From NCBI GenBank assembly GCA_964425755.1, contig CAYRNY010000022.1, positions 1 to 64,000 of the forward strand: 64,000 nucleotides of DNA, written 5' to 3'. The notes under the pieces are model-generated. The model ran no database searches, was not told the origin of the DNA, and saw only the letters and a program-made list of their open reading frames with translations. Shown piece by piece: positions 52,605 through 60,819 of this stretch. This stretch comes from CAYRNY01 sp964425755 (GTDB taxonomy: Bacteria; Chloroflexota; Anaerolineae; Aggregatilineales; Aggregatilineaceae). Within the stretch, counting starts at the first letter, position 1. Each line of letters begins with the position of its first letter. The translations under genes and the position numbers were made by a program.

Positions 52605-53527
52605 GCGATGACTCCTTTCACAACGATGATCACCAGGAACTGCGCCAGCACCAGGATCGCGCCATAGCGCCACCACAACCCGACCGTCTGATCGATGCGC
52701 AGCCGGGTGAGCAACGCTTGCACGGCAGCCAGGCCGCCGAGCAGCACCAGTGTTTTTACGATGAAGTCAAGCGGGTTCGCCATGCCGCCCAGGTAGAACG
52801 TCGCCACCAGCGTTAGGCCGATCACCAGTTCCACGCCTTTGCCCAGGTGAAACAATGCCAGCCCGCGCCCGCTGTATTCGGTCAGCGCGCCCGCGACGAT
52901 CTCGGTCTCGGCTTCCGGCGCGTCGAACGGGGGGAGTTCGAGCTTGCCCATCAACCCGACCAGCGCCACGATGAAGCCGACCGGCTGCGTCAGCAAGAAC
53001 CAGGTATGGCCGCGCGCGTATGCGCGAACTTCCGCGATCTCCCAGCTTCCGGCGACGATCGCCGGGCCGAGCAGTGCCAGCAGGAACGGCGCTTCGTAGC
53101 TGAACAACTGCGTCAGGGTGCGTGTCGCGCCGACCAGCGAAAACCGGTTGAGCGTGTTCGCGCCCGCCAGCCCCGTGCACAGCGTGAGCAGGCTCAGCAG
53201 GTAGATCGTCACGACCAGGTCGCCCTGGAAGCTGTATGCCGGGTCCAGCCCTGCCATCGGGACGTAGAGCGCGGCGGTGAGCGCGCCCGCCAGCGCCACC
53301 ACCGGCAGCGCGACGAATAGTGTCGCGTTCACGCCTTCCGGCACGACCTCTTCTTTCGCCAGCAGCTTGACCGTGTCCGCCAGCGGCTGGAACCAAGGCG
53401 GCCCGACCCGGTTCTGGAACCGCGCGATCAGCTTGCGGTCGATCCACTCGTAGAACATGCCGGCTGCCAGCACAAACAGCCCGCCGGGGAAGATCAGTAA
53501 GGCGATAATGGCTACTAGTGTGCTCAT
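52601..53527 (-). CDS. Hydrogenase membrane anchor subunit (NuoH/HycD-like)
   Basis: 308 residues with eight membrane segments. FYEWIDRKLIARFQNRVGPPWFQPLADTVKLLAKEE is the family signature (quoted here only as a region, residues 26-61), and ELPPFDAPEAETEIVAGALTEYSG the conserved acidic loop. It anchors the peripheral arm to the membrane and lies at the ion-coupling interface. Both ends overlap neighbours by four bases. Confidence 0.9.
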   Translation of the reverse strand: MSTLVAIIALLIFPGGLFVLAAGMFYEWIDRKLIARFQNRVGPPWFQPLADTVKLLAKEEVVPEGVNATLFVALPVVALAGALTAALYVPMAGLDPAYSFQGDLVVTIYLLSLLTLCTGLAGANTLNRFSLVGATRTLTQLFSYEAPFLLALLGPAIVAGSWEIAEVRAYARGHTWFLLTQPVGFIVALVGLMGKLELPPFDAPEAETEIVAGALTEYSGRGLALFHLGKGVELVIGLTLVATFYLGGMANPLDFIVKTLVLLGGLAAVQALLTRLRIDQTVGLWWRYGAILVLAQFLVIIVVKGVIA

Positions 53528-54723
53528 TGGTAGTACGCAATCCCGTATTGTCTCAGGTCGTCCCAGGTCATCAGGTCGCGCTTACCGTGCCGTCGGTCGC
53601 TGACGACGATCATCCGGTCATTGCACGAGAAGCACGGGTCGATGCCCGACAGGATCATCGGCACGTCCGCCAGCTGCGCGCCGATCGACAGGCGCAGCAC
53701 GGACGCCATGTTCGGCAGCGTGGGCGTGCGCACTTTCACGCGCTCCGGCTGGTCGGTGCCGTTGCTCTTGATGTAGTAAAACAGCTCGCCGCGCGGCGCT
53801 TCGACGCGGCTGATCACCTCGCCCGGCTTGATGCGGCGCGGGACGCGGGTCGTCAGCTCGCCTTCCGGCAGCCGGTCCAGGATGTCGCGGATGATGCGGT
53901 ACGTTTCGAACAGCTCGCGGATGCGCACCACGACGCGCGCCTCAAGGTCCCCGCCGGTCTCGATCATCATCTGCACCGGGAACTGCGCGTAAGCGGCATA
54001 TGGCGCGTCGACGCGCACGTCGCGCGCCACGCCGGACGCGCGCGCCGTTGGGCCGACGACGCCCATACGCTCCGCCGCGTCATAGTCCATCACGCCGATG
54101 CCGCGCGTGCGGCGCAGGAACATCGTGTCGTTGCTGACCACCTCGAGGTAATGCCGGGTGCGCTCTTCGAGGAAGTCGATCCCCTCGCGGATCGCCGCGT
54201 CATGCTCCGGCGTGATGTCACATTTGACCCCGCCGATGATGTTGGCGGAGTAGTTGACGCGGTTGCCGGTGATGCCTTCGAGCAGGTTCATCACGGTTTC
54301 GCGGTCGCGCCAGGTGTACATGAACAGCGTGTCGAACCCGGCCTCGTGCGCCGCCACACCGAGCCACAGCATATGGCTGTGGATGCGCTCCAGCTCCGCG
54401 ACCAGCGCGCGGATCGCCTGGGCGCGCGGCGGGACTTCGACGCCCGCCAGCGTCTCGACGCCCAGGCAGTACGCCGTCGCGTGGACGTGCGAGCAAATGC
54501 CGCAGATGTGTTCCAGCAGATACAGCGCCTGGATGTAGTTACGGCCCTCGGTGCCCTTCTCGATGCCGCGATGCACGTAGCCGAGGCGCACGGTGGCATC
54601 GGTCACGGTTTCGCCGTCAACCTGAAACTCGAAGTGCCCCGGCTCTTTGAGCGCGGGATGCTGCGGCCCGATCGGGATGATGAACTTGTCGCGTGATGGT
54701 TGTGGCTGCTGCATCGGACTCAT
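53524..54723 (-). CDS. Group 4 [NiFe]-hydrogenase large subunit (NuoD/HycE-like)
   Basis: 399 residues. Both nickel-binding pairs are present: EHICGICSHVH (Cys74, Cys77) and DPCFSCNDR (Cys364, Cys367). This marks an active-site hydrogenase rather than a NuoD of complex I, which has lost these cysteines. The protein continues 29 residues past Arg370, as HycE precursor does, the expected substrate of the maturation protease encoded in the same operon. It catalyses H2 evolution or uptake in the cytoplasm-facing arm. It overlaps both neighbours by four bases. Confidence 0.93.
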   Translation of the reverse strand: MSPMQQPQPSRDKFIIPIGPQHPALKEPGHFEFQVDGETVTDATVRLGYVHRGIEKGTEGRNYIQALYLLEHICGICSHVHATAYCLGVETLAGVEVPPRAQAIRALVAELERIHSHMLWLGVAAHEAGFDTLFMYTWRDRETVMNLLEGITGNRVNYSANIIGGVKCDITPEHDAAIREGIDFLEERTRHYLEVVSNDTMFLRRTRGIGVMDYDAAERMGVVGPTARASGVARDVRVDAPYAAYAQFPVQMMIETGGDLEARVVVRIRELFETYRIIRDILDRLPEGELTTRVPRRIKPGEVISRVEAPRGELFYYIKSNGTDQPERVKVRTPTLPNMASVLRLSIGAQLADVPMILSGIDPCFSCNDRMIVVSDRRHGKRDLMTWDDLRQYGIAYYQ

Positions 54724-55199
54724 GCTCCTCGCGTCGGCACGTTTGCCAGATCGTCCATGTTGAAATCTTTGCGCAGCGGGTAGATGCCCTGCGGCCAGTC
54801 ATCCGGCAGGAAGAGCCGCTCGGTGTTCGGCGTGCCCTCGACCGTCACGCCGAGCATCTCGATCAATTCGCGCTCGTAAAACGACACCGATGGGATCAGT
54901 TCGTAAAGCGACGGCACGCGCGGGTCGTCACGCGGGGTGCGCACGCGCAGCGTGACCACGTTTGCACCGGATACAAAGTGATACAACACCTCGATCATGC
55001 CCGCCTCGACACCCAGATCCACGCCCGTGATCGTCGCCAAATACCCCCACCGCGCAGCGGTGTGCAGCGCCCGCACGGCATCCAGCAGGTCGGACGCCGC
55101 GATCACGACGTACAGCCGGTCCGGTTCCTGCGCTTCAGTATCTTGCGCCCAGGGCTGCAGGATCGCGCGTGCCCCTTCGATGGTCCCTGATTCGGTCAT
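54720..55199 (-). CDS. Hydrogenase NuoC/HycE-N-like subunit
   Basis: 159 residues. LDAVRALHTAARWGYLATITGVDLG and PSVSFYERELIEMLGVTVEGTPNTERLFLPDDWP follow the 30-kDa (NuoC) family pattern, including the E-R-E-x-x-D/E-x-x-G motif (residues 106-115). It supports the large subunit. In formate hydrogenlyase it is fused to HycE, here it is separate. Confidence 0.87.
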   Translation of the reverse strand: MTESGTIEGARAILQPWAQDTEAQEPDRLYVVIAASDLLDAVRALHTAARWGYLATITGVDLGVEAGMIEVLYHFVSGANVVTLRVRTPRDDPRVPSLYELIPSVSFYERELIEMLGVTVEGTPNTERLFLPDDWPQGIYPLRKDFNMDDLANVPTRGA

Positions 55200-55732
55200 G
55201 CCGCTTCCTCTCCTTCACCGGCGCCGGGCAGCGTGGTCAGGTCGATCGCCGCGCCGGGTTCAACGTCCGGCAGGGTGCCCGACTGCATCGCCGTGAGCAG
55301 CTTCACCAGCCCGTCGATGATCGCCTCAGGTCGCGGCGGGCAGCCGGGGATGTACGCGTTGACGGGGAGCACCTGGTCGATCCCGCCCATGATGTTGTAA
55401 CAGCCCTGGAACACGCCACCGGAGAGCGCGCACGCGCCCACCGCGACGACGTATTTCGGTTCCGGCATCTGCTCGTAAATGCGGATCAGCCGCTTGCGGG
55501 CCTGCCGCGAGACCGGCCCGGTGCAGATCAGGATGTCGGCGTGACGCGGGCTGCCCTCCAGCTTGACGCCGAAACGCTCCATGTCGTAGCGCGGGGTGAG
55601 CGTCGCCAGGATCTCGATATCACACCCGTTGCATGACCCGCTGTTGAAGTGAATGGCCCAGGGGGAATTGAAGCGTGCCCAGCCCTTGATCTGGTCCATT
55701 ATGTTGTGCCAGGAAGCTTGTAAGCGGTCCAT
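55196..55732 (-). CDS. [NiFe]-hydrogenase small subunit (NuoB/HycG-like)
   Basis: 178 residues from ATG 55732, with AGGAGAAC upstream. SGSCNGCDIEILATLTPRYD, VGACALSGGVFQGCYN and YIPGCPPRPEAIIDGLV supply the four cysteines of the proximal [4Fe-4S] cluster. It passes electrons between the ferredoxin subunit and the NiFe site. The C-terminal 25 residues are a non-conserved acidic tail. It overlaps the NuoC-like gene. Confidence 0.92.
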   Translation of the reverse strand: MDRLQASWHNIMDQIKGWARFNSPWAIHFNSGSCNGCDIEILATLTPRYDMERFGVKLEGSPRHADILICTGPVSRQARKRLIRIYEQMPEPKYVVAVGACALSGGVFQGCYNIMGGIDQVLPVNAYIPGCPPRPEAIIDGLVKLLTAMQSGTLPDVEPGAAIDLTTLPGAGEGEEAA

Positions 55733-55825
55733 ACTGTTCTCCTGCAGGCTTAGCGTCCGACGTGTCGTTTTGTGCATTCCTTCACACAGATTCTAAAGGA
55801 AACATTACCGTGATAACAGTAAGAT

Positions 55826-56140
55826 TTATCCTAGAATCAGTGCCAAAAGCGCCAGGATCAGCCCGACGAGATACACGCCGGACAGCGCATCCAGTCCGCC
55901 GCTGCCGACCACCAGCACGCCGAGATGCACGATCGCGAAAAACAGCGCGATCGCGAAAAACGAGCGATACCCGGGCACGGCGGGGCGCGCCGGGGCCGCT
56001 TCACCGCCGGCGTAAGTCGATGTCTTGCCGCCTGTTGCCTGTCCCGGCCCGGCCATGACGCGGCCAATGCCCGACAGAATGCCGACCAGCAGCAGGTACA
56101 GGGCGAAGGCGATCGGTGGCGCGAGCAGAATGTCTTTCAT
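55826..56140 (-). CDS. Small hydrogenase membrane subunit, NuoA-like
   Basis: 104 residues with three membrane segments. LAPPIAFALYLLLVGILSGIG at the start, the polar stretch GKTSTYAGGEAAPARPAVPGYRSF and the second half FFAIALFFAIVHLGVLVVGSGG resemble the short NuoA-like subunit of group 4 hydrogenases, which has a YxxGE motif before the second segment. It sits between the antiporter-like and NuoB-like genes. Similarity is suggestive rather than decisive. Confidence 0.6.
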   Translation of the reverse strand: MKDILLAPPIAFALYLLLVGILSGIGRVMAGPGQATGGKTSTYAGGEAAPARPAVPGYRSFFAIALFFAIVHLGVLVVGSGGLDALSGVYLVGLILALLALILG

Positions 56141-56278
56141 GGTGCGTGTTACCTCAGGTTTTGGTTATTCGTGTCTGGTTCCCGGTTGGCGTGTGCCTCG
56201 GTACGGGTAACGTGTGAATTGCTCCGGTAACGTCCCCCGTTAGTGCTGATAACCGGCCACGGCGAACTGCATACTTGC

Positions 56279-57781
56279 CTACAATCCGAACGCCGCCAGC
56301 AGCGCGCGGCCCGCCGGTTCGTAGAGCCACGCCAGCAGCCCCGGCCACAGCCCGACCGCGATCACGCCGAGCGCCAGCACGGTGACCGGCGCGCGCAGCA
56401 GCACCGAAGCCGGGACGCCGCGCTGCACCGTCGCGGACGGTTCCAGGCGGTACATCGCGTTGACCAGCGGCGCGTAATAGGCCAGCGAGAGCACGCTGTT
56501 CAGCCCCGCGACGATCACCAGCGCCTGCACCCACCCCGCGCGCGTCTCAAACCCGGCGACAAATATCTGCCACTTGGACATGAACCCGGCCAGCGGCGGC
56601 AGCCCGCCCAGGCTCAGCAGGGCGATGCTCAGGCCGAGCGCGATGATCGGGTACTTCTGTGCCGCGCCGTTCAGGTCATCGCGCGTCAGCGGTGCGTGGT
56701 CGCCTTTGGCGACGTGCAGCGTGTACAGCAGCGCCCCCGCAGCCAGGAACGCCAGCCCCTTCATCATGCCGTGCGTCAGCATGTGGAACAGCCCACCCTG
56801 CGCGCCCGTCGCGTCCCCGGCGTAGATCGCCACGCCCAGCCCCAGTAACATGTACCCGACGTGGCTCAGGCTGGAGTAGGCGAGCAGGCGCTTGACCTGC
56901 TCCTGGCGTAGCGCCATGACATTGCCCACGAGCATGTTCAGCGTGCCGAAGATCATCAGCAGCTCGCCCCACGTCCCGGCGACGCCCGCCAGCGCCCCGA
57001 CCGAGCGCAGCAGCGCGACCAACCCGGCCTCGATCACCACGCCGGAGAGCATCGCGCTGATGCCGCTTGGCGCTTGCGAGTGCGCGTCCGGCAGCCACGT
57101 GTGCATCGGGGCCATCGCAACCTTGACGCCGAAGCCGATCACGAACAGCCCACCCGCGACGGCCAGAGTCAGCGAGTCGCCGGCAGTGGCCCGGATCGCG
57201 ACCAGGTCGAGCGTGCCGGTCTCCATCAACACCAGCGCGATGCCGAACAACACCGCTGCCGACCCGACCGCGCTCTGCACGAGGTACTTCACCCCGGCTT
57301 CGAGTGATGCTGCCTGCTCGCGATAAAACGCGACCAGCAAGAACGACGCGATCGCCATCCCCTCGAACCACACCCACAGGTTGAAGAGGTCGCCCGCGCA
57401 GCCCAGCCCCATCATCAGCGCGACCAGTGCCAACAGCGAGGCGTAATACTTTTCCTGTCCCGGTTCGGCGTCCATGTACGGGCCGGAATACAGCGTCACC
57501 AGCGTGCCCAGGCCCAGCGAGAGCGCCGCCAGCAGCAGCGCGAGATCGTCCAGCCGCAGTGCCACCGTGCCCAGTTTGTACGTCTGCACGCCGTTGCTGT
57601 GCAGGTCGGCGAGCGCGAAGGCGAACGGAATCCATGTGAAGACCAGCGCGACAAACGCCGCCCAGCGCGCCGCGAGCGCGCCTTCATGCGCCGGTTTGAC
57701 CAGCCGCCCCAGCAAATACACCAGGGGCGCGGCCAGCAGCGGCAGCGCGATCATCCAGGTAAAGGCGATCATATCATGCAT
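56279..57781 (-). CDS. Hydrogenase antiporter-like subunit (NuoN/MrpD-like)
   Basis: 500 residues from ATG 57781, about fourteen membrane segments. The proton_antipo_M core is clear: HTWLPDAHSQAPSGISAMLSG, then RLLAYSSLSHVGYMLLGLG. Lysines and a glutamate lie in the segments used for ion transfer. It would pump protons or sodium when the peripheral arm transfers electrons. A 138-base gap follows it, containing two similar GGGTAACGT/CGGTAACGT elements of unknown meaning. Confidence 0.88.
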   Translation of the reverse strand: MHDMIAFTWMIALPLLAAPLVYLLGRLVKPAHEGALAARWAAFVALVFTWIPFAFALADLHSNGVQTYKLGTVALRLDDLALLLAALSLGLGTLVTLYSGPYMDAEPGQEKYYASLLALVALMMGLGCAGDLFNLWVWFEGMAIASFLLVAFYREQAASLEAGVKYLVQSAVGSAAVLFGIALVLMETGTLDLVAIRATAGDSLTLAVAGGLFVIGFGVKVAMAPMHTWLPDAHSQAPSGISAMLSGVVIEAGLVALLRSVGALAGVAGTWGELLMIFGTLNMLVGNVMALRQEQVKRLLAYSSLSHVGYMLLGLGVAIYAGDATGAQGGLFHMLTHGMMKGLAFLAAGALLYTLHVAKGDHAPLTRDDLNGAAQKYPIIALGLSIALLSLGGLPPLAGFMSKWQIFVAGFETRAGWVQALVIVAGLNSVLSLAYYAPLVNAMYRLEPSATVQRGVPASVLLRAPVTVLALGVIAVGLWPGLLAWLYEPAGRALLAAFGL

Positions 57782-57792
57782 AGCGACTCCCC

Positions 57793-59544
57793 TCACGCCC
57801 CCAGTGCCAGGACGACCAGCACGACGATCATCCCGCCCAGGATGCCCAGCACGTTCCAGTTCACGTATCCCGTCTGGGTGACGCGCAGCGCGTCGGCGGT
57901 GGCACGCGTGCCGTCCACGATGCGGCGGTTGATCCACTCGAACCCGAAATCGTGCGTCATCGCTCGCGGCAGCAGTGGGACCCGGTCCCCCAACGGCGCG
58001 AGGCGGTCATGGAACCACCACGCCGCCAGCCCGACTGCGACGACTGCCAGCGCGAGGTACGTCGCTTCGGCGGTGAGGATCTCTTCAACGATATCCAGCG
58101 TGCTGTGTGCGTGCAGGTGGTGGAACGGCAGCGTTGTCTCCAGCATGTGCCCGAACGGCCCCGCCAGCAGCCACGTCACGAGCGTGCCTGCTGCCAGCGC
58201 GCCGGTCGCGACCTTCATGAACCGCCCCGCCGGGTGTGCGTGGCGATCAGCGCGGGCTGGTTTCGCGTAGAAGACCAGCCACACCATGCGGAACGTGTAC
58301 AGCGCCGTGATGCCCGCCCCCGCCAGCATAAGCGCGTAAGCCCAGACTGGGCCGTTTTCCAGCCCGGCTTCGAGGATCAGTTCCTTGCTCCAGAAGCCGT
58401 TGAGCACGGGCAGCCCGGCCAGTGCCAGCGCGCCGATGACAAACACCGTGCGCGTGAACGGCATCTCCTTGCGCAGCCCGCCCATCTCGAACATGTCGCG
58501 CGTGCCGATGCTGTGAATCACCGCGCCCGCGCTGAGAAACAGCAGCGCCTTAAACACGGCGTGGCTCAGCAGGTGATACTGGCTGGCAAACACACCGCCC
58601 ACGCCCACCGCGTAGACCATGTAACCGAGCTGGCTCACGGTCGAATAGGCCAGCGCGCGCTTGAGGTCGCTGGCGGTCAGGGCCATCAGCGCGGCCAGCA
58701 GCGCCGACAGCGTCCCGACCAGGATCACGGCGGTGGTCCAGCCTGTGACGCCTTCAAACGCCGGGTAGAAACGCGCCAGCAGGTACACCCCCGCGTTGAC
58801 CATCGTCGCGGCGTGAATCAGCGCGCTGACCGGCGAGGGCGCTTCCATCGCGCCGGGCAGCCACGTATGGAACGGGACCTGTGCGGACTTCGCCGCCGCT
58901 GCCGCCAGGAACCCGAACGCGATCAATGCCAGGGTGCCTGGCGGAATCTCATTGTGCCGTTCGAGCAATGTCGCGATCTGAAAATCGCCCAGGTGCGCGT
59001 ACGCCAGCAGCGCGCCCGCCAGCATCCCGACGCCGCCGAACTGCGTCATGATCAGCGCTTTGATGCCACCCGCGACGGCTTTCGGATCGTCGTTGTAGAA
59101 CGCGATCAACGCGTAAGAGCACAGCGCGGTAATTTCCCAGAACAGGAACAACAGGAACAGGCTCCCGCTGAGCGCCAGCCCGCACATCGCGCCGATGAAC
59201 AGCAGCACGAGCGCGTAGTAGCGTCCCAGCGCGCGCGCACCCTGCATGTAGTCCACCGAGAAGATCACGGCCAGGCTGCCGACGACGGTCGCGATGATGG
59301 CGAGGAACACGCCCAGCCCGTCCGGCACGAACGTGAATGTACCGAACGCGTCGCCCGCGTCAACCGTCAGCGCGACCGCATCCGAGGGCGCGGCGAGCAT
59401 CAACAGTGCGACGATCGCGGCGGCGACGGCGAAGAATACCGCGAAGAGGTGTTGCTCATGCGGGTGTTCGTCGCCGGTGAACCAGACCACCAGCGCCCCC
59501 AGCCAGGGAAGCGCGATCGTGAGCAAGATCAGGATATCGATCAT
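57793..59544 (-). CDS. Hydrogenase antiporter-like subunit (NuoL/MrpA-like)
   Basis: 583 residues, some fifteen membrane segments. KSAQVPFHTWLPGAMEAPSPVSAL and LKRALAYSTVSQLGYMVYAVG are the family landmarks. The C-terminal part (about 400-583) includes segments beyond the core, but no clear lateral helix as in NuoL. Together with the NuoN-like subunit it gives two antiporter-type pump modules. Confidence 0.9.
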   Translation of the reverse strand: MIDILILLTIALPWLGALVVWFTGDEHPHEQHLFAVFFAVAAAIVALLMLAAPSDAVALTVDAGDAFGTFTFVPDGLGVFLAIIATVVGSLAVIFSVDYMQGARALGRYYALVLLFIGAMCGLALSGSLFLLFLFWEITALCSYALIAFYNDDPKAVAGGIKALIMTQFGGVGMLAGALLAYAHLGDFQIATLLERHNEIPPGTLALIAFGFLAAAAAKSAQVPFHTWLPGAMEAPSPVSALIHAATMVNAGVYLLARFYPAFEGVTGWTTAVILVGTLSALLAALMALTASDLKRALAYSTVSQLGYMVYAVGVGGVFASQYHLLSHAVFKALLFLSAGAVIHSIGTRDMFEMGGLRKEMPFTRTVFVIGALALAGLPVLNGFWSKELILEAGLENGPVWAYALMLAGAGITALYTFRMVWLVFYAKPARADRHAHPAGRFMKVATGALAAGTLVTWLLAGPFGHMLETTLPFHHLHAHSTLDIVEEILTAEATYLALAVVAVGLAAWWFHDRLAPLGDRVPLLPRAMTHDFGFEWINRRIVDGTRATADALRVTQTGYVNWNVLGILGGMIVVLVVLALGA

Positions 59545-59554
59545 AGGAAAGGCT

Positions 59555-59860
59555 TCAACCTCGCAGTTTTGACAGCGCGGTAAGGTCCATCGTGCCGAGT
59601 ACGCGCTTTACCTGGACGGCCAGCGCCAGTCCGATCACAGCAACGACGGTATCTGCGACGATCACGGTCATGGCGAGACCCTGGCTCAGGTCGATCTGGT
59701 CCGACGCTCTGCCTGCCGCGACCAACGCCAGCAACGCGGCCTTAACCAGGATTTGCAGCGCCACCACGACCTTCACGAGATTGCGCGTGATCAACAACCC
59801 GTACAATCCAACGCCGAAAACACCCAACGCCCCAAGCATGATGATCGTGACCGGATTCAT
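59555..59860 (-). CDS. NuoK/MrpC-like hydrogenase subunit
   Basis: 101 residues, three membrane segments. IMLGALGVFGVGLYGLLITRNLVKVVVALQ and the acidic residue in QIDLSQGLAMTVIVADTVVAVIG (region 58-80) fit NuoK/MrpC proteins. It overlaps the upstream gene by four bases. Confidence 0.85.
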   Translation of the reverse strand: MNPVTIIMLGALGVFGVGLYGLLITRNLVKVVVALQILVKAALLALVAAGRASDQIDLSQGLAMTVIVADTVVAVIGLALAVQVKRVLGTMDLTALSKLRG

Positions 59861-60471
59861 GCTGTCTGCTCCTCAGAGTCTGTTTTTCCGGCGTTGCGCG
59901 TGCCGGAATCGCGCTCGTCAAGGGGGTTCTCGATGGCGCGTTGATCCACAATATTGAGTGTGGACGTGATGCGCGCGCGTGGGAACTCGGTTACCGGTTG
60001 TCTGGGCAGCTCCGGTGCATCGGCCAGCAGCCCCAGCAAGCACAGCACGCCCGTGAAGATCAGGACGAGCTGCACCAGCACGTCCAGCGCGCGATCGTCC
60101 CACAGCACGCCGGAAAATGTGCCCTCACCGGTCGTGATCTCGGGTTCGTCCAGCGGCAGGATCATTCCCCCCAGCAGCAGCACGACGAGCGCCGCCACGC
60201 TGATCGCCAGCGTGTTAGGGATGAATTCGCGCTCGCTGAGTCCTTCGTCCCCGGCGATGCTGATGGCGAACACAAACAGGACCGTGACCAGGCCCGCGCC
60301 GACGCTCAACTCCACCACGGCGACCTGTTCGGCTCCCAGGCGGTACATGATCGTCGCGGTCAGCGCGCTGACGCCGGCCAGCCAGATCGCCGCCGTGAGC
60401 AAGTGCCGGGCGCGAATCGCCCGGAACGCACAGATCACGGCAGCGAGCACCAGGAATGTGTATACCAACAT
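59857..60471 (-). CDS. NuoJ/MbhE-MrpB-like hydrogenase membrane subunit
   Basis: 204 residues from ATG 60471, with GAAGGG upstream. It starts with three membrane segments (YTFLVLAAVICAFRAIRARH, then ATIMYRLGAEQVAVVELSVG). The VELSVGAGLVTVLFVFAISI segment with its glutamate resembles NuoJ and the DUF4040/MbhE part of Mrp-type modules. After two further segments the last 50 residues are polar and cytosolic, a feature I do not recognise. It is the first gene of the hydrogenase operon. Confidence 0.7.
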   Translation of the reverse strand: MLVYTFLVLAAVICAFRAIRARHLLTAAIWLAGVSALTATIMYRLGAEQVAVVELSVGAGLVTVLFVFAISIAGDEGLSEREFIPNTLAISVAALVVLLLGGMILPLDEPEITTGEGTFSGVLWDDRALDVLVQLVLIFTGVLCLLGLLADAPELPRQPVTEFPRARITSTLNIVDQRAIENPLDERDSGTRNAGKTDSEEQTA

Positions 60472-60484
60472 TGTGATACCCTTC

Positions 60485-60499
60485 ACAAATCGGATTTGT
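60485..60499. promoter_or_regulatory. Palindrome at the head of the hydrogenase operon
   Basis: ACAAATC-G-GATTTGT is a 7-1-7 inverted repeat, 13 bases before the first start codon. It could be a regulator site or a leader hairpin next to the ribosome site. Upstream on the minus strand GATAAT and TTGACA occur near 60550-60560, but no full promoter is convincing. Confidence 0.35.
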
Positions 60500-60673
60500 T
60501 CGATACTAACACCTGCGGACAGGGCCTCCAGTGCAGGAAGTCACATCGCAGCATGTCAATTATCCTGCTGTAATAGCCCTGTTTTTAAGCGCAATCGGCG
60601 CTGCGTGACGTTACAATAATTGATTATAGCCTTGCAGGCAGGCCGGTCCCCACACCCGCGGATCGCAGCTTTC

Positions 60674-60789
60674 TTGACAGCGTATTTTTTTTCTTATATG
60701 CTTGTAGTTAAGGGCTTAACTATCCATGTTTCTGGGATAGTGTGCTGCGCCGAGGATATTTTTTTCGGATTATAGTTAACCGCTTAACC
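60674..60789 (+). promoter_or_regulatory. Promoter with two LacI-type operators
   Basis: TTGACA (60674-60679), 17-base spacing, TATGCT (60697-60702), then AGTTAAG-GG-CTTAACT (60706-60721) over the expected start. A second site, AGTTAACCGCTTAACC (60774-60789), lies 68 bases further on. Both contain TTAA-N4-TTAA. They flank the leader of the LacI gene at 60820. Confidence 0.75.
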
Positions 60790-60819
60790 AAAAGAGTTTG
60801 TCGCCTGGGGTTTTCGAAA

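Noticed and set aside
57952..59583. Long plus-strand frames opposite the hydrogenase genes, including one of 543 codons
   Set aside because: They lie antisense to well-supported NuoL-like and other subunits and encode low-complexity, Arg/Gln-rich sequences.
53524..60471. Respiratory complex I operon
   Set aside because: NuoE, NuoF, NuoG and NuoM are missing, the large subunit keeps both nickel cysteine pairs, and a hydrogenase maturation protease is in the operon.
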